Part shown: piece after piece, positions 15,748 through 24,203 of the stretch
Position numbering within the stretch: position 1 is the first letter of the stretch
Layout: each line of letters starts with the position of its first letter
Origin: UBA5078 sp963977405
GTDB lineage: Bacteria > Pseudomonadota > Gammaproteobacteria > Pseudomonadales > Pseudohongiellaceae
NCBI GenBank assembly: GCA_963977405.1
Contig: CAXBOY010000036.1
Location: 1 to 27,191, forward strand
DNA length: 27,191 nt
Reading direction: 5' to 3'
The notes under the pieces: model-generated
Told to the model about the DNA's origin: nothing
Database searches by the model: none
Seen by the model: only the letters and a program-made list of their open reading frames with translations
Made by a program: the position numbers and the translations under genes

Positions 15748-16296
15748 GTGGCAATCTCCCTGCAAGAACAATTACTTAAGGCTGGCTTAGTCAAAGAGAA
15801 GCAGCTTCAGAAGAGTAAGAGTGACAAACGCAAACAGCACCGTCAGCAATTGCACAGTAAGGCTGGCGTAATCGACGAGACTAAAGAGGCCGCCAAGCTA
15901 GCCCTTGCGCAAAAGGCCGAGCGCGACAGGGAGCTAGCGAAGGAGAAGAACAAGGCCCTAGAGGTCAAGGCTATCGCAGCCCAGATTCGCCAAATCATCA
16001 CCCTCAATCGACAAGCCAAGAACACGGGCGACATAGCCTATAACTTCGTTGACGATAAGAAGGTCAAGACCTTCTACGTGGACACCGCAACAGTGGCTCA
16101 TCTTAGTCAGGGCCGCCTAGCCATCGTCAAATTAGACGGACAATATGAGATCGTGCCGCAGACGGCCGCCCTCAAGATACAAAGCCGCGACCCTAGTTTC
16201 ATCGTGGTGTGCAACGAGCAAGACAAGAAGGCAGACGGAACTGCTGAGGACGATCCCTACGCCGATTACAAAGTACCCGATGATCTAATGTGGTAA
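15748..16296 (+). CDS. DUF2058 (YaiL-like) family protein
   Basis: 182-residue basic, charged protein of the DUF2058/YaiL family, widespread in gammaproteobacteria and sometimes described as nucleoid- or RNA-associated. The N-terminus ISLQEQLLKAGLVKEKQLQK is the family hallmark, followed by a Lys/Arg/Gln-rich coiled region (residues about 20-80). The C-terminal globular part (IAYNFVDDKKVKTFYVDTAT to YADYKVPDDLMW) ends in the usual acidic tail with a final Trp. The start is GTG at 15748 with GAGG about eight bases upstream. It is divergent from the MFS gene and leads a plus-strand set with DoxX and YaeQ. The function is not established. Confidence 0.88.
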   Translation: MAISLQEQLLKAGLVKEKQLQKSKSDKRKQHRQQLHSKAGVIDETKEAAKLALAQKAERDRELAKEKNKALEVKAIAAQIRQIITLNRQAKNTGDIAYNFVDDKKVKTFYVDTATVAHLSQGRLAIVKLDGQYEIVPQTAALKIQSRDPSFIVVCNEQDKKADGTAEDDPYADYKVPDDLMW

Positions 16297-16344
16297 ACCG
16301 GGCACCTTAATCCCCACCGCTGTTAAATAGAAAAGGAAACTTTA

Positions 16345-16761
16345 ATGTTCGCCAAAATCGAATCACTGTGCCCGCTCGCCGGGCGCATCATACTAGGCCT
16401 GTATTTCGTGCTACCAGGCGCGATAGCGAAGATCGCTAATCCGCAAGGTACCTCCGACTACATGGCCTCCCATGGAATGATGATGATTCCCCTACTTCTC
16501 GGCCTAACGATTCTGGTTCAGCTGGGCGGTGGCCTCGCGTTGATAGCAGGCTACAAGACCCAGATAGCGGCCTTTCTATTAGCAGGACTTACGCTCGTGA
16601 TCAGCCTCGTCATGCACGATTTCTGGACGCTGGAAGAGGGCTTGGTGCGTGGCCACGAGACACAGAATTTCGTGAAGAATATGGGCATCATGGCGGGCCT
16701 ACTGGCAATCGCTGGACTCGGCGCTGGCCCCTTCAGCCTCGATAATCGCACACCGAAATAG
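16345..16761 (+). CDS. DoxX-family membrane protein
   Basis: 138-residue inner-membrane protein with four predicted helices: about 8-28 (LAGRIILGLYFVLPGAIAKI), 46-68 (MIPLLLGLTILVQLGGGLAL), 72-92 and 112-128. The pattern R-x-x-LGLYFxxxGxxK in TM1 and the GGxxLxxGYKT turn fit DoxX/SURF4-like proteins. Their role is poorly defined; some act in oxidative stress or with quinone oxidoreductases. The ATG at 16345 has AAAAGGAA upstream. It lies 48 bp after the DUF2058 gene and 9 bp before yaeQ, so the three are probably cotranscribed. Confidence 0.85.
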   Translation: MFAKIESLCPLAGRIILGLYFVLPGAIAKIANPQGTSDYMASHGMMMIPLLLGLTILVQLGGGLALIAGYKTQIAAFLLAGLTLVISLVMHDFWTLEEGLVRGHETQNFVKNMGIMAGLLAIAGLGAGPFSLDNRTPK

Positions 16762-16770
16762 GCACGCAAC

Positions 16771-17325
16771 ATGGCAACGAAGGCAACGGTGTTGAAGGCG
16801 GAACTGCAGATTTCCGATATGAATCGACACTACTATGGGACCCATACATTAACAGTCGCACAGCACCCCTCGGAGACCGAGGAGCGTCTGATGATTCGCA
16901 TCGTCGCCTTCGCACTGCATGCCAGCGAGCGCCTAGCCTTCACTAGAGGCATTAGCACAGAGGATGAGCCGGATATCTGGGACAAGGACCTCACCGACCA
17001 CATCACCGTGTGGATCGACCTAGGTCAGCCTGATGAGAAGCGCATCCGCAAGGCCTGCGGGCGCTCCGATGAGGTCACTATCTATACCTACCAACCGCGC
17101 AATGCGGGACCGTGGTGGGAGAAAATGGGGCCTGCTCTGCAACGCTTCGAGCGCCTTAGCGTAGCCGCCATCGATACCGTCGCAGGCAGTCTGGCGGATC
17201 TTTGCGATCGCAACATGGCGCTGCAATGCAATATCCAGGACGACGCTGTGTATCTCTCCAGCGAGACCGGCGAGGTGGAACTGGCCCTGCGTTTCTTCAA
17301 GGATGCAAGATCGAACGCTTCTTGA
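16771..17325 (+). CDS. yaeQ: YaeQ family protein
   Basis: 184-residue cytoplasmic protein with the PD-(D/E)XK-like fold known for YaeQ. The first strand pair MATKATVLKAELQISDMNRHYY, then HPSETEERLMIRIVAFALHA and the core DKDLTDHITVWIDLGQPDEKRIRKAC match the family almost throughout, including E-E-R-x-x-x-R and the WIDLGxPDxKRxxKA block. No nuclease activity has been shown for YaeQ. It starts 9 bp after the doxX stop. Its last 29 bp overlap the end of the convergent MHS transporter gene, so the two transcripts are antisense to each other there. Confidence 0.92.
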   Translation: MATKATVLKAELQISDMNRHYYGTHTLTVAQHPSETEERLMIRIVAFALHASERLAFTRGISTEDEPDIWDKDLTDHITVWIDLGQPDEKRIRKACGRSDEVTIYTYQPRNAGPWWEKMGPALQRFERLSVAAIDTVAGSLADLCDRNMALQCNIQDDAVYLSSETGEVELALRFFKDARSNAS

Positions 17326-18601
17326 TGATGAGTAATGCCACCAGCGTTAGTGCGCCCATGCCCGAGAGATAATAGCCCACCGCGGCGATGCCGTAATTGA
17401 CCGCTAGCCAAGTTGCAATATAGGGGGCCAATGAACCCCCGAAGATGCCCGCAAGATTGAAGGCCATTGACGATCCCGTGTAGCGTATCGCGGTAGGAAA
17501 CAGCTCAGATAAGGCAGTGCCCAAGGGGCCATAAGTAAGGCCCATACACGCTAGGCCTAGCGACAACATCACGGTTACGACGAGTGGCCCACCCCCGACG
17601 AATAACGGTCCGAACACAAGGCCGAAGACCATGATCGAGACAGTGGCATAGATCAGCATGGGAATGCGCCCTACCTTGTCGGCCACGACTGCTGACACGG
17701 GAATGAGTGCGCCGAAGAACAATACCCCCACGATCTGCATCATCAAGAAGTCTTGCCTCTCATAGCCTAACTGACTAGTGCCCCAACTCAGGGTGAACAC
17801 CGTCATGAGATAAAACACCACGAAGGTGGTAGTCGCCATGAGTGTCGAGAGCAGGAGCGTGCCACCGTGCTCGCGGAAGACTGTGACAATCGGCACCTTC
17901 ACACGTTCGTCGTTGTCGATAGCGCTTTGAAAGGCTTTGGTTTCGGTGATCTGCAAGCGCACATAGAGCCCGACGAAGACCAGTAGCGCGCTAGCTAGAA
18001 AAGGCACCCGCCAGCCCCACGCGAAGAATTGCTCCTCACTCAAACTCGAGCTGAGTATCACGAACACCAGCGTCGAGAGGATAAAGCCAATGGGCGCCCC
18101 TAACTGCGGGAACATGCCGAACCATGCCCGTTTACCCGGTGGCGCATTCTCGGTGGCCAGTAGCACGGCCCCACCCCACTCACCACCTAGCCCGATGCCC
18201 TGCCCGAAGCGACATAGCGCTAGCAAGGCCGGGGCGAGCACGCCGATAGAGGAGTATGTAGGGAGCAGACCGATGGCCACCGTCGACAGGCCCATGGTAA
18301 GCAATGCTGCTACGAGAGTGGCCTTGCGACCGACGCGATCGCCGAAATGCCCGAACAAGGCAGAGCCTAATGGCCTTGCGAAAAATGCCAGCGCGAAGGT
18401 AGCCAGAGACTGTAGAGTGGCGGTGGCGGGGTCGGAGCCAGGGAAGAACAGCTGCGGAAACACCAGTACCGCAGCTGTGCCATAGATGTAGAAATCGAAG
18501 AACTCGATCGTTGTGCCAATGAGGCTGGCGAACAGTACGCGGCGCTGGCTCATGCCCACGTCCGTCTCTTGCTGCCCAGAGTTGTCCGCCACGCTCGTCA
18601 T
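17297..18601 (-). CDS. MHS-family MFS transporter
   Basis: 434-residue, 12-helix transporter of the metabolite:H+ symporter group (ProP, KgtP, ShiA and relatives). TIEFFDFYIYGTAAVLVFPQ (residues 31-50) is the MHS TM1 signature. The cytoplasmic loop motif GHFGDRVGRKATLV is at 84-97, and FGQGIGLGGEWGGAVLL lies in TM4. These relatives import organic acids or osmolytes. The ATG at 18601 overlaps the ppc stop (ATGA), implying translational coupling; an internal ATG at 18553 is a possible alternative. Coupling to PEP carboxylase suggests a C4/C5 acid or a related substrate, but this is inference. The 3' end overlaps yaeQ by 29 bp on the opposite strand. Confidence 0.9.
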   Translation of the reverse strand: MTSVADNSGQQETDVGMSQRRVLFASLIGTTIEFFDFYIYGTAAVLVFPQLFFPGSDPATATLQSLATFALAFFARPLGSALFGHFGDRVGRKATLVAALLTMGLSTVAIGLLPTYSSIGVLAPALLALCRFGQGIGLGGEWGGAVLLATENAPPGKRAWFGMFPQLGAPIGFILSTLVFVILSSSLSEEQFFAWGWRVPFLASALLVFVGLYVRLQITETKAFQSAIDNDERVKVPIVTVFREHGGTLLLSTLMATTTFVVFYLMTVFTLSWGTSQLGYERQDFLMMQIVGVLFFGALIPVSAVVADKVGRIPMLIYATVSIMVFGLVFGPLFVGGGPLVVTVMLSLGLACMGLTYGPLGTALSELFPTAIRYTGSSMAFNLAGIFGGSLAPYIATWLAVNYGIAAVGYYLSGMGALTLVALLIIKKRSILHP

Positions 18602-21171
18602 GCAGAGTTTCTGCTAGCGTTGATATTGCCGAACAGAGAACGCATGACCATAGACTCATACAGCGCCAGATGTTCTGAGTCTTCGTTCGCACGGGATTTC
18701 TGTATCTGCATCAAGGCATATTGCTGCACAGTCAGCAGAGGCAACACTACCCGCTCGCGTAGCTGAATGCTCATGCGGCTACGATGATTGTCTTCGAGCA
18801 GCCATTTCTGCCCAGATATCTTCAGCACCATCGCGCGACTAAGCTCATACTCCTCATACAAGGTGGTCCAGAACTGACCGAAACGCGGATCGCTTTCCAT
18901 ATATCGGGTTAGCGCGAAGTTAGTCTTCTTCATGCTCTGCATGCTGTTGGAGATGAGCGCACGGAAGAAGCGCGAGCGTTGATAAAGACTCACACAGGCA
19001 TCCCAGTTGCCAGCATCCGCCTGCGCCTTGAGCGCCGTGCCCAGTCCATAGAAACCGGGAACATTCTGTTTCAACTGGCTCCATGCCCCCACGAAAGGAA
19101 TCGCGCGCAGGTCTTCGAAGGCCAACTTCTTCGTGCCGCCGCGCTTGGCTGGGCGACTGCCAATGTTAGTCATGGCGTAGTACTTCAGCGTACTCATCTC
19201 CTCAAGATAGGGCAGGAACAGGTCATGCTTCTTGAACGCGTCATAGGCACGATAACTCTCTTGTGCCAATTGCTCTAGCAGCGCTCTTTGTTCTGCATCT
19301 AGCTCTCGCTCTGGTCTGTCGTAGAGATTATTCTCCAAGCCAGCCGTAAGTAGCTGACTCATATTGTGCACTGCGGCCTCTTTGATGCCATAGAGGGTGG
19401 AGATGGTCTGCCCTTGCACGGTCATCTGAATCTGATTGCTCTCGATCGTCTTGCCCAGTGCCGCATAGAACAAATAGGTGTCGCCGCCGCCACGTGCGGG
19501 AGGGCCACCGCGACCATCGAAGAACAGGACCTCGACACCAGACTGGCGAGATACCCGCGTAAGGTCTTCCTTGGCCCGATAGATGGCCCAGTTAGCCATG
19601 AGATAACCGCCATCCTTGGTGCCATCGGAGAAACCTAACATCACCGTCTGTCGTGCACGACGCTGCTGCAGATGTGTCTTATAAATAGCATTTGAGTAGA
19701 TCGCAGACATGGCGACACCGGCTTGCTGCAGGTCATCGACAGTCTCGAACAATGGCACGATATCGACGGTCAGCGTCTCATCGCCCCAGCCGCACAGGCG
19801 GAACAGCGCAAAGACTTTAGCGATGTCGACTGGGCCGCGGCAATTACTGATGATGTAGCGATGTGCAGCGCGTGGCCCGTTCAAGCCTTGTATGGTCTTG
19901 ATGACGCCGAAGGAGGCCAGGGTATCCTGCAATACCGGGTCGCTGTCGAAGCTGGCGACATCCACATCACCACGGCACTGTAGTAAGGCTTCTATCTGGG
20001 CGTCCTGACTCTGTTCGAAGATGTCGGCGGGTAAAATCTCGGGGTGCTTGGCCAGCACGGCATCGAGCGCCGAGGCAATCACGCGGCTATCCTGACGAAT
20101 ATCGAGGCTCGCGAAATGGAAGCCAAACAACTGCATCTTGCGACGGAAGGACTGCAACCGGTCTCTATACATCCCCTGATGCTCGGCCACCAACACCTTC
20201 TCGATTTCATCCAACTCCGTGAGGAAGTGCGTCATCGCTAGAGGCTGGGTGTTCGCAGCCTCACTGATCTCGTGGTACAGCAGGTATTCCAATGCCTCGA
20301 GACGCTTATAGGTGCCGCGGAAACTGAGGCGGCGCTTCAGACTGCGAATGTCTTGGTGATAGCAGTTGAGGATGCTGTAGCGCAGTTTCGCCGCTACCTT
20401 AAGAGTTGTCTCTGTCGTGACGAAGGGGTTGCCGTCGCGGTCGCCCCCTGGCCAGAAACCGATCGAGATCAGCTCTTTATTCGCCGTGACTTTCTCGGGG
20501 TGAAACTCGCAGAGTTTGTCGACGATGCTACCGATGCCAGGGTAGAAGATATTGCCGAGATACCACGTCAGTAGTACTGCCTCATCGTAGGGGCTTGGCT
20601 TCTCTTTCTGGAAGAACGGGGTATTGCCCAGCTGCTGCAGCACATCTCGGGCCGTGCCGAATTGGTCCTTCGATATCGCCTCGGTCAGGTCGGAGATAAT
20701 CGCCAGAACCGGACCTGTATAGAACTGTGTAGGGTGGGCCGTGAGCACTACGCGCACGCCGAAATTCTCGAGCAATTCGCCGAGCTTGTCGTCCTGATCG
20801 CTGTCGCGCGCACGCTCTAGCAGCTGGACCAAGGAGCCCTTGCCTGTCACGCGGTGAATGCGGCTATAGGAGGCATCCTCGAGTGCGTCTACGAGTACCA
20901 CTTGGCGCTCTACGTATTGAATGATCTTGAACAGGAAGTGGATCTGTTCGCGTTCGGTAAAATTGGGTTTATGAATCTCGAAAAAATCCTGCACGATCTG
21001 TTCGGGGCTTTGTCCATGCTCCAAACCCGCTGCACAGGCCTCACTAAGCAAGGGTAATAGGGTGCCGGTCTGTTCGACCGCATCCAGAGGAAGGGTCAGG
21101 AACAGACTGTTATAAAGTTGAAATTTAAGTTCGACTAGCTCAGAAAACGTCTTCGCGACCTGATCAACCAT
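18598..21171 (-). CDS. ppc: Phosphoenolpyruvate carboxylase, divergent type
   Basis: Carboxylates PEP with bicarbonate to oxaloacetate, replenishing the TCA cycle. The 857 residues are slightly fewer than E. coli Ppc (883). Catalytic features are kept: His146 in TAHPTQ (TAHPTE in E. coli), GGDRDGNPF (242-250), Lys519 in FSDGTKDGG, and Arg554/Arg560 in the GRGG loop (FDGRGGPPARGGGD). The C-terminus reads ASRNSA instead of the near-universal RNTG, keeping only the Asn. TAHPTQFY, the altered glycine loop and this tail look like the PEPC branch I associate with Bacteroidetes and some gammaproteobacteria, so transfer is possible. AAGG precedes the ATG. It lies 29 bp after yfbR and is coupled to the MHS gene. 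Confidence 0.93.
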   Translation of the reverse strand: MVDQVAKTFSELVELKFQLYNSLFLTLPLDAVEQTGTLLPLLSEACAAGLEHGQSPEQIVQDFFEIHKPNFTEREQIHFLFKIIQYVERQVVLVDALEDASYSRIHRVTGKGSLVQLLERARDSDQDDKLGELLENFGVRVVLTAHPTQFYTGPVLAIISDLTEAISKDQFGTARDVLQQLGNTPFFQKEKPSPYDEAVLLTWYLGNIFYPGIGSIVDKLCEFHPEKVTANKELISIGFWPGGDRDGNPFVTTETTLKVAAKLRYSILNCYHQDIRSLKRRLSFRGTYKRLEALEYLLYHEISEAANTQPLAMTHFLTELDEIEKVLVAEHQGMYRDRLQSFRRKMQLFGFHFASLDIRQDSRVIASALDAVLAKHPEILPADIFEQSQDAQIEALLQCRGDVDVASFDSDPVLQDTLASFGVIKTIQGLNGPRAAHRYIISNCRGPVDIAKVFALFRLCGWGDETLTVDIVPLFETVDDLQQAGVAMSAIYSNAIYKTHLQQRRARQTVMLGFSDGTKDGGYLMANWAIYRAKEDLTRVSRQSGVEVLFFDGRGGPPARGGGDTYLFYAALGKTIESNQIQMTVQGQTISTLYGIKEAAVHNMSQLLTAGLENNLYDRPERELDAEQRALLEQLAQESYRAYDAFKKHDLFLPYLEEMSTLKYYAMTNIGSRPAKRGGTKKLAFEDLRAIPFVGAWSQLKQNVPGFYGLGTALKAQADAGNWDACVSLYQRSRFFRALISNSMQSMKKTNFALTRYMESDPRFGQFWTTLYEEYELSRAMVLKISGQKWLLEDNHRSRMSIQLRERVVLPLLTVQQYALMQIQKSRANEDSEHLALYESMVMRSLFGNINASRNSA

Positions 21172-21200
21172 AACCTTGAAAATCCTCTTGGGGGCTAACT

Positions 21201-21797
21201 CTATTTAAGTAACTCGTCCAATGTGAGCCCATAGCTGGGCAAGAAAGTCTCGAGAAAATACTGAACCTCTGGCATCTCAAAACGATCAAGGCGCGCCTTG
21301 ACGTCTTGCTCTGCCTGAGAGAATTCGAAATTACCCGCCAACAACTCGGACCGGCACTTGATATAAGCGCTGAGGGTGTCGGCGGCCTTAATAATCTGCA
21401 GGTGCTCCTGCGCGATCTCGTCGTGCAGTAGCACGCCACGGAAATCGGCTTGCAGCTCTTCAGGAAGAAGACTTAACAGCTGTTGCTCGGCCTGCTTCTC
21501 GACGGCCTTATAGGCATTAGTGATCGCCGGGGAGTGGTATTTGATCGGCGAGGGCATGTCGCCGGTGATCACCTCGCCGCAGTCATGATAGAGCGCAGCC
21601 ACCACGATTGCGTTAACATCGAGTTGCCCGCCGAAATGGCGATTGCGAATCAAGCCAAGTGCATGGGAAATAGTGGCCACCTCCCAGCTATGCTCCATCA
21701 CATTCTCATTGATGACATTGCGCTTCAGCCCCCAGCGCTGTAACCAGCGTATCTTGCTGATATAAGCGTAGAAGTGACTGCGAACGGTATTGAGCAT
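21201..21797 (-). CDS. yfbR: 5'-deoxynucleotidase, YfbR-like HD-domain phosphohydrolase
   Basis: 198-residue HD-domain enzyme removing phosphate from deoxyribonucleoside 5'-monophosphates. Metal ligands fall at the expected places: His36 (ENVMEHSWEVA), His71-Asp72 (YHDCGE) with Glu75, and Asp140 (KAADTLSAYIKC). E. coli YfbR uses His33, His68-Asp69 and Asp137. The whole length follows YfbR, including GDMPSPIKY and the C-terminal FLPSYGLTLDEL. The ATG at 21797 aligns with the E. coli start (SHFYAYISKI against SHFFAHLSRL). An in-frame Met at 21845 would add 16 unmatched residues. It is first in a probable operon with ppc and the MHS transporter, and divergent from a small membrane-protein gene. 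Confidence 0.93.
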   Translation of the reverse strand: MLNTVRSHFYAYISKIRWLQRWGLKRNVINENVMEHSWEVATISHALGLIRNRHFGGQLDVNAIVVAALYHDCGEVITGDMPSPIKYHSPAITNAYKAVEKQAEQQLLSLLPEELQADFRGVLLHDEIAQEHLQIIKAADTLSAYIKCRSELLAGNFEFSQAEQDVKARLDRFEMPEVQYFLETFLPSYGLTLDELLK

Positions 21798-21984
21798 AGA
21801 TAATTCTCGGCGGTGGTAGTGTCCATCGTGCAAGATTGCCAGCATATAGCACTATGCCCACTCTGCCCAGCCGAGTTGGGGTTTAGCTCATCGATTGCCG
21901 CTTGCCGTGCAGTGGCATCAATGGCTACACTTACGCCGCAATAACAGGCCGCGTGAGCAAGCGCTCAATTTGGATTTCGATACT

Positions 21985-22320
21985 ATGGCAATGCGTGAAC
22001 TAGAACATAACAATGCACCGACCAGTGCGCTTGGGCGCTTCTTTAGCGGGGCTACCTTCGGTTTAGCGCAGACCTATTGGGCAATTTTCGCACTTGGCTC
22101 TGCTGTGTTCTTTATTGTCGGTAGCTTGTTAGTGGCAGATCGCAACTGGATGCCCTATGTAGGGCTAATCGCCGGCAGCATCGCCTATATCTTCGCGCTG
22201 CTCATTGGCGTGCGACGTCACTATCGCGGCAGCGACCCGGGCAAGGCACTTGGCCGCATCGCCATGTTGTTTCTACTACTCGATCTCACCAATATGTTGC
22301 TCACCCTCAGTTTCATTTAG
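21985..22320 (+). CDS. Small orphan membrane protein
   Basis: 111 residues from the ATG at 21985; a longer frame starts at 21895 but its first 30 residues look non-coding. I do not recognise the family. Three hydrophobic segments are visible: about 30-50 (TYWAIFALGSAVFFIVGSLL), 58-76 (YVGLIAGSIAYIFALLIG) and 92-110 (IAMLFLLLDLTNMLLTLSF). A basic loop (RRHYRGSDPGKALGR) lies between the last two. The N-terminal 28 residues are soluble. The gene is divergent from yfbR and its last 8 bp overlap the end of the convergent DUF1415 gene. No function is proposed. Confidence 0.65.
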   Translation: MAMRELEHNNAPTSALGRFFSGATFGLAQTYWAIFALGSAVFFIVGSLLVADRNWMPYVGLIAGSIAYIFALLIGVRRHYRGSDPGKALGRIAMLFLLLDLTNMLLTLSFI

Positions 22321-22891
22321 GCGGTGTAGACTTTCTCAGCCGCAGCAATAAATCCTGCCAATACGCCAAGCCCTTCTCCTGCGCCAAGGCGATATTGCGG
22401 GTGGGGATTGCATTGGTATCCGGGTGCGCGGCGACGGCCTTCTCGACACTGGACTCGCGCAGCAGGTGCAGCATCGGCCAGGGAGAACGGTTAGTGAAAT
22501 TGGAGGTATCATTGGGGGCGGTGCCCTCGAACTGATAACGGGGATGAAAACTCGCCAATTGATAGACGCCTTCCAGGCCCTGTGTTTCTAGCCAAGCCTG
22601 CGCCATGTCTAACAGCTCTAGGTAGTCGAAGAAGTCTGCGAGCGCATTGGGGAAGATGAGCAGGGTTGTCTCCAATGCGGGCTCTCGCTCTAGGCGCTCC
22701 AACTCCTTCGCAAAACCTAACAATAAGTCTTCTCGATTCTGCTCTGCGCAGATCGCAAATCGGATGCGCTGATTCTCGTATTCGCGGCGCGCGAAGGGGC
22801 AAAGGTTTAGGCCGATCACGACCTCCTCTAACCATTGCCGAGTCGCCCACTCCACCTGCTCGGCATCTTTCAATGCAAACGGCTCGCTCAT
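22313..22891 (-). CDS. DUF1415 family protein
   Basis: 192-residue cytoplasmic protein of the DUF1415 family, common in gammaproteobacteria and uncharacterised. The signature VVIGLNLCPFARRE (residues about 24-37) holds the conserved Asn-Leu-Cys-Pro-Phe. TTLLIFPNALADFFDYLELL and the block GVYQLASFHPRYQFEGT-PNDTSNFTNRSPWPMLHLLRE carry most of the other invariant residues (FHP-YQF, NRSPWPMLHLLRE). The invariant Cys, His and acidic residues suggest an enzyme, but none is known. Its ATG overlaps the stop of the helicase gene (TAATG), so the two are translationally coupled. Confidence 0.9.
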   Translation of the reverse strand: MSEPFALKDAEQVEWATRQWLEEVVIGLNLCPFARREYENQRIRFAICAEQNREDLLLGFAKELERLEREPALETTLLIFPNALADFFDYLELLDMAQAWLETQGLEGVYQLASFHPRYQFEGTAPNDTSNFTNRSPWPMLHLLRESSVEKAVAAHPDTNAIPTRNIALAQEKGLAYWQDLLLRLRKSTPPK

Positions 22892-24087
22892 TAGTCCTTC
22901 TTCTTGCGCTTGTTCGTGGTGGCAGCCTTGCCCGATGCCTTCACCTTCTTAGGACCCTTATAGTGCCCAGGGAATTCTTTTACCTTGCGCGCCTCCATCT
23001 TGATATTCAGGTAGCGCTCGATCGAGGCCTTTAGGTTCCACTCATTGGGAGCGATCAACGCCACCGCGAGACCTGTCTCACCGGCACGACCAGTGCGGCC
23101 GATGCGGTGCACATAGTCATCGCCCTTGCGGGCCATGTCGAAATTGATTACTAGGTCGATACCCTTCACATCCAAACCACGGGAGGCCACATCGCTGGCA
23201 ATCAAGACTTTGATCTTGCCGTCGCGGAACGCCGCTGTGGTGCTGTTGCGTACGTCTTGCTTGACCTCGCCGTGCAGATAACCGGCGCGTTGACCCCGGT
23301 AACGCATAACGCCAGACAGATGGGTCGCCATGTCCCGAGTGTTCGCAAAAACCAATGCGCGCTCGAAGGTCTCATTCTCGAGCAGCCACAGCAGCAGCTT
23401 CTCTTTATGCTTGTCGTCATCGGCCAAAATATATTGTTGACGGATGGAGCTGTGCTCTTCGCGGCCATCGTTGACCATGACCCGCGCAGGATTATTGAGC
23501 ACCTGCATCAACCGACGCACGCCACCTGGCAGTGTCGCCGATAGCAGCATGGTCTGGCGAGCCTCGTTGCACTGCGCGATGATCGCCAGCACGTCTTCGT
23601 CGAAGCCCATCTCGAAGAGACGGTCTGCCTCGTCAAGTACGAGGTACTCGAGGTTGGTGAACAGCGTGCTGCCCTCCTTGACCAGCTCTAACATACGCCC
23701 CGGTGTGCCTATCAAGATTTCGGGATCACGGCGCAGCAACGCGCGCTGCACCTTGAACTCCTGCCCGCCGGTGATCACACCGACCTTGATGCCGCAGTAA
23801 CTCGCTAGTTTCTCGCACTCCTTGCCGATCTGCCGCGCTAACTCCCGCGTGGGCACGATCACTAGGGCCCGAGTACCCTCTTTGGGCGGCGGGTTCTTGA
23901 TCATGCCTTGTAGGATTGGCAATAGGAACGCGGCCGTCTTGCCGCTGCCCGTGGCGGCGCTAACCAATAGGTCACGGCCCTCTAATGCGAGGGGGATGGC
24001 CTGTTGTTGGACAGGGGTCGGCTTCTCGAAGCCCATCTTATCGACAGACTTGAGCAGGCGTTGATCGAGTAAAAGCTCTGCAAACAC
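22891..24087 (-). CDS. DEAD-box RNA helicase, SrmB-like
   Basis: 398-residue ATP-dependent RNA helicase with a complete two-domain core: Q motif (GFEKPTPVQQQAIP, 19-32), Walker A AATGSGKT (44-51), PTRELA (79-84), TPGR (128-131), DEAD (152-155), SAT (183-185), ASDVASRGLD (297-306) and HRIGRTGR (327-334). A short Lys-rich tail (about 370-398, ending NKRKKKD) should bind RNA. The N-terminus and overall length resemble SrmB, a 50S-assembly helicase, more than RhlE or DeaD, but the tail is shorter than in E. coli SrmB. The start is GTG at 24087 with AGGAAA about eight bases upstream. DUF1415 follows with a one-base overlap. Confidence 0.93.
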   Translation of the reverse strand: MFAELLLDQRLLKSVDKMGFEKPTPVQQQAIPLALEGRDLLVSAATGSGKTAAFLLPILQGMIKNPPPKEGTRALVIVPTRELARQIGKECEKLASYCGIKVGVITGGQEFKVQRALLRRDPEILIGTPGRMLELVKEGSTLFTNLEYLVLDEADRLFEMGFDEDVLAIIAQCNEARQTMLLSATLPGGVRRLMQVLNNPARVMVNDGREEHSSIRQQYILADDDKHKEKLLLWLLENETFERALVFANTRDMATHLSGVMRYRGQRAGYLHGEVKQDVRNSTTAAFRDGKIKVLIASDVASRGLDVKGIDLVINFDMARKGDDYVHRIGRTGRAGETGLAVALIAPNEWNLKASIERYLNIKMEARKVKEFPGHYKGPKKVKASGKAATTNKRKKKD

Positions 24088-24203
24088 AGCAATTTCCTAG
24101 AGTATTGGAGTGGGCGCACCTTAGCAGCAAAGCCCAAATTTGCAATCAGAATATCCACGGCAGGGACTTGGCAGGTATAGTCTTGCCTCGTTTGCCCAAA
24201 AAG

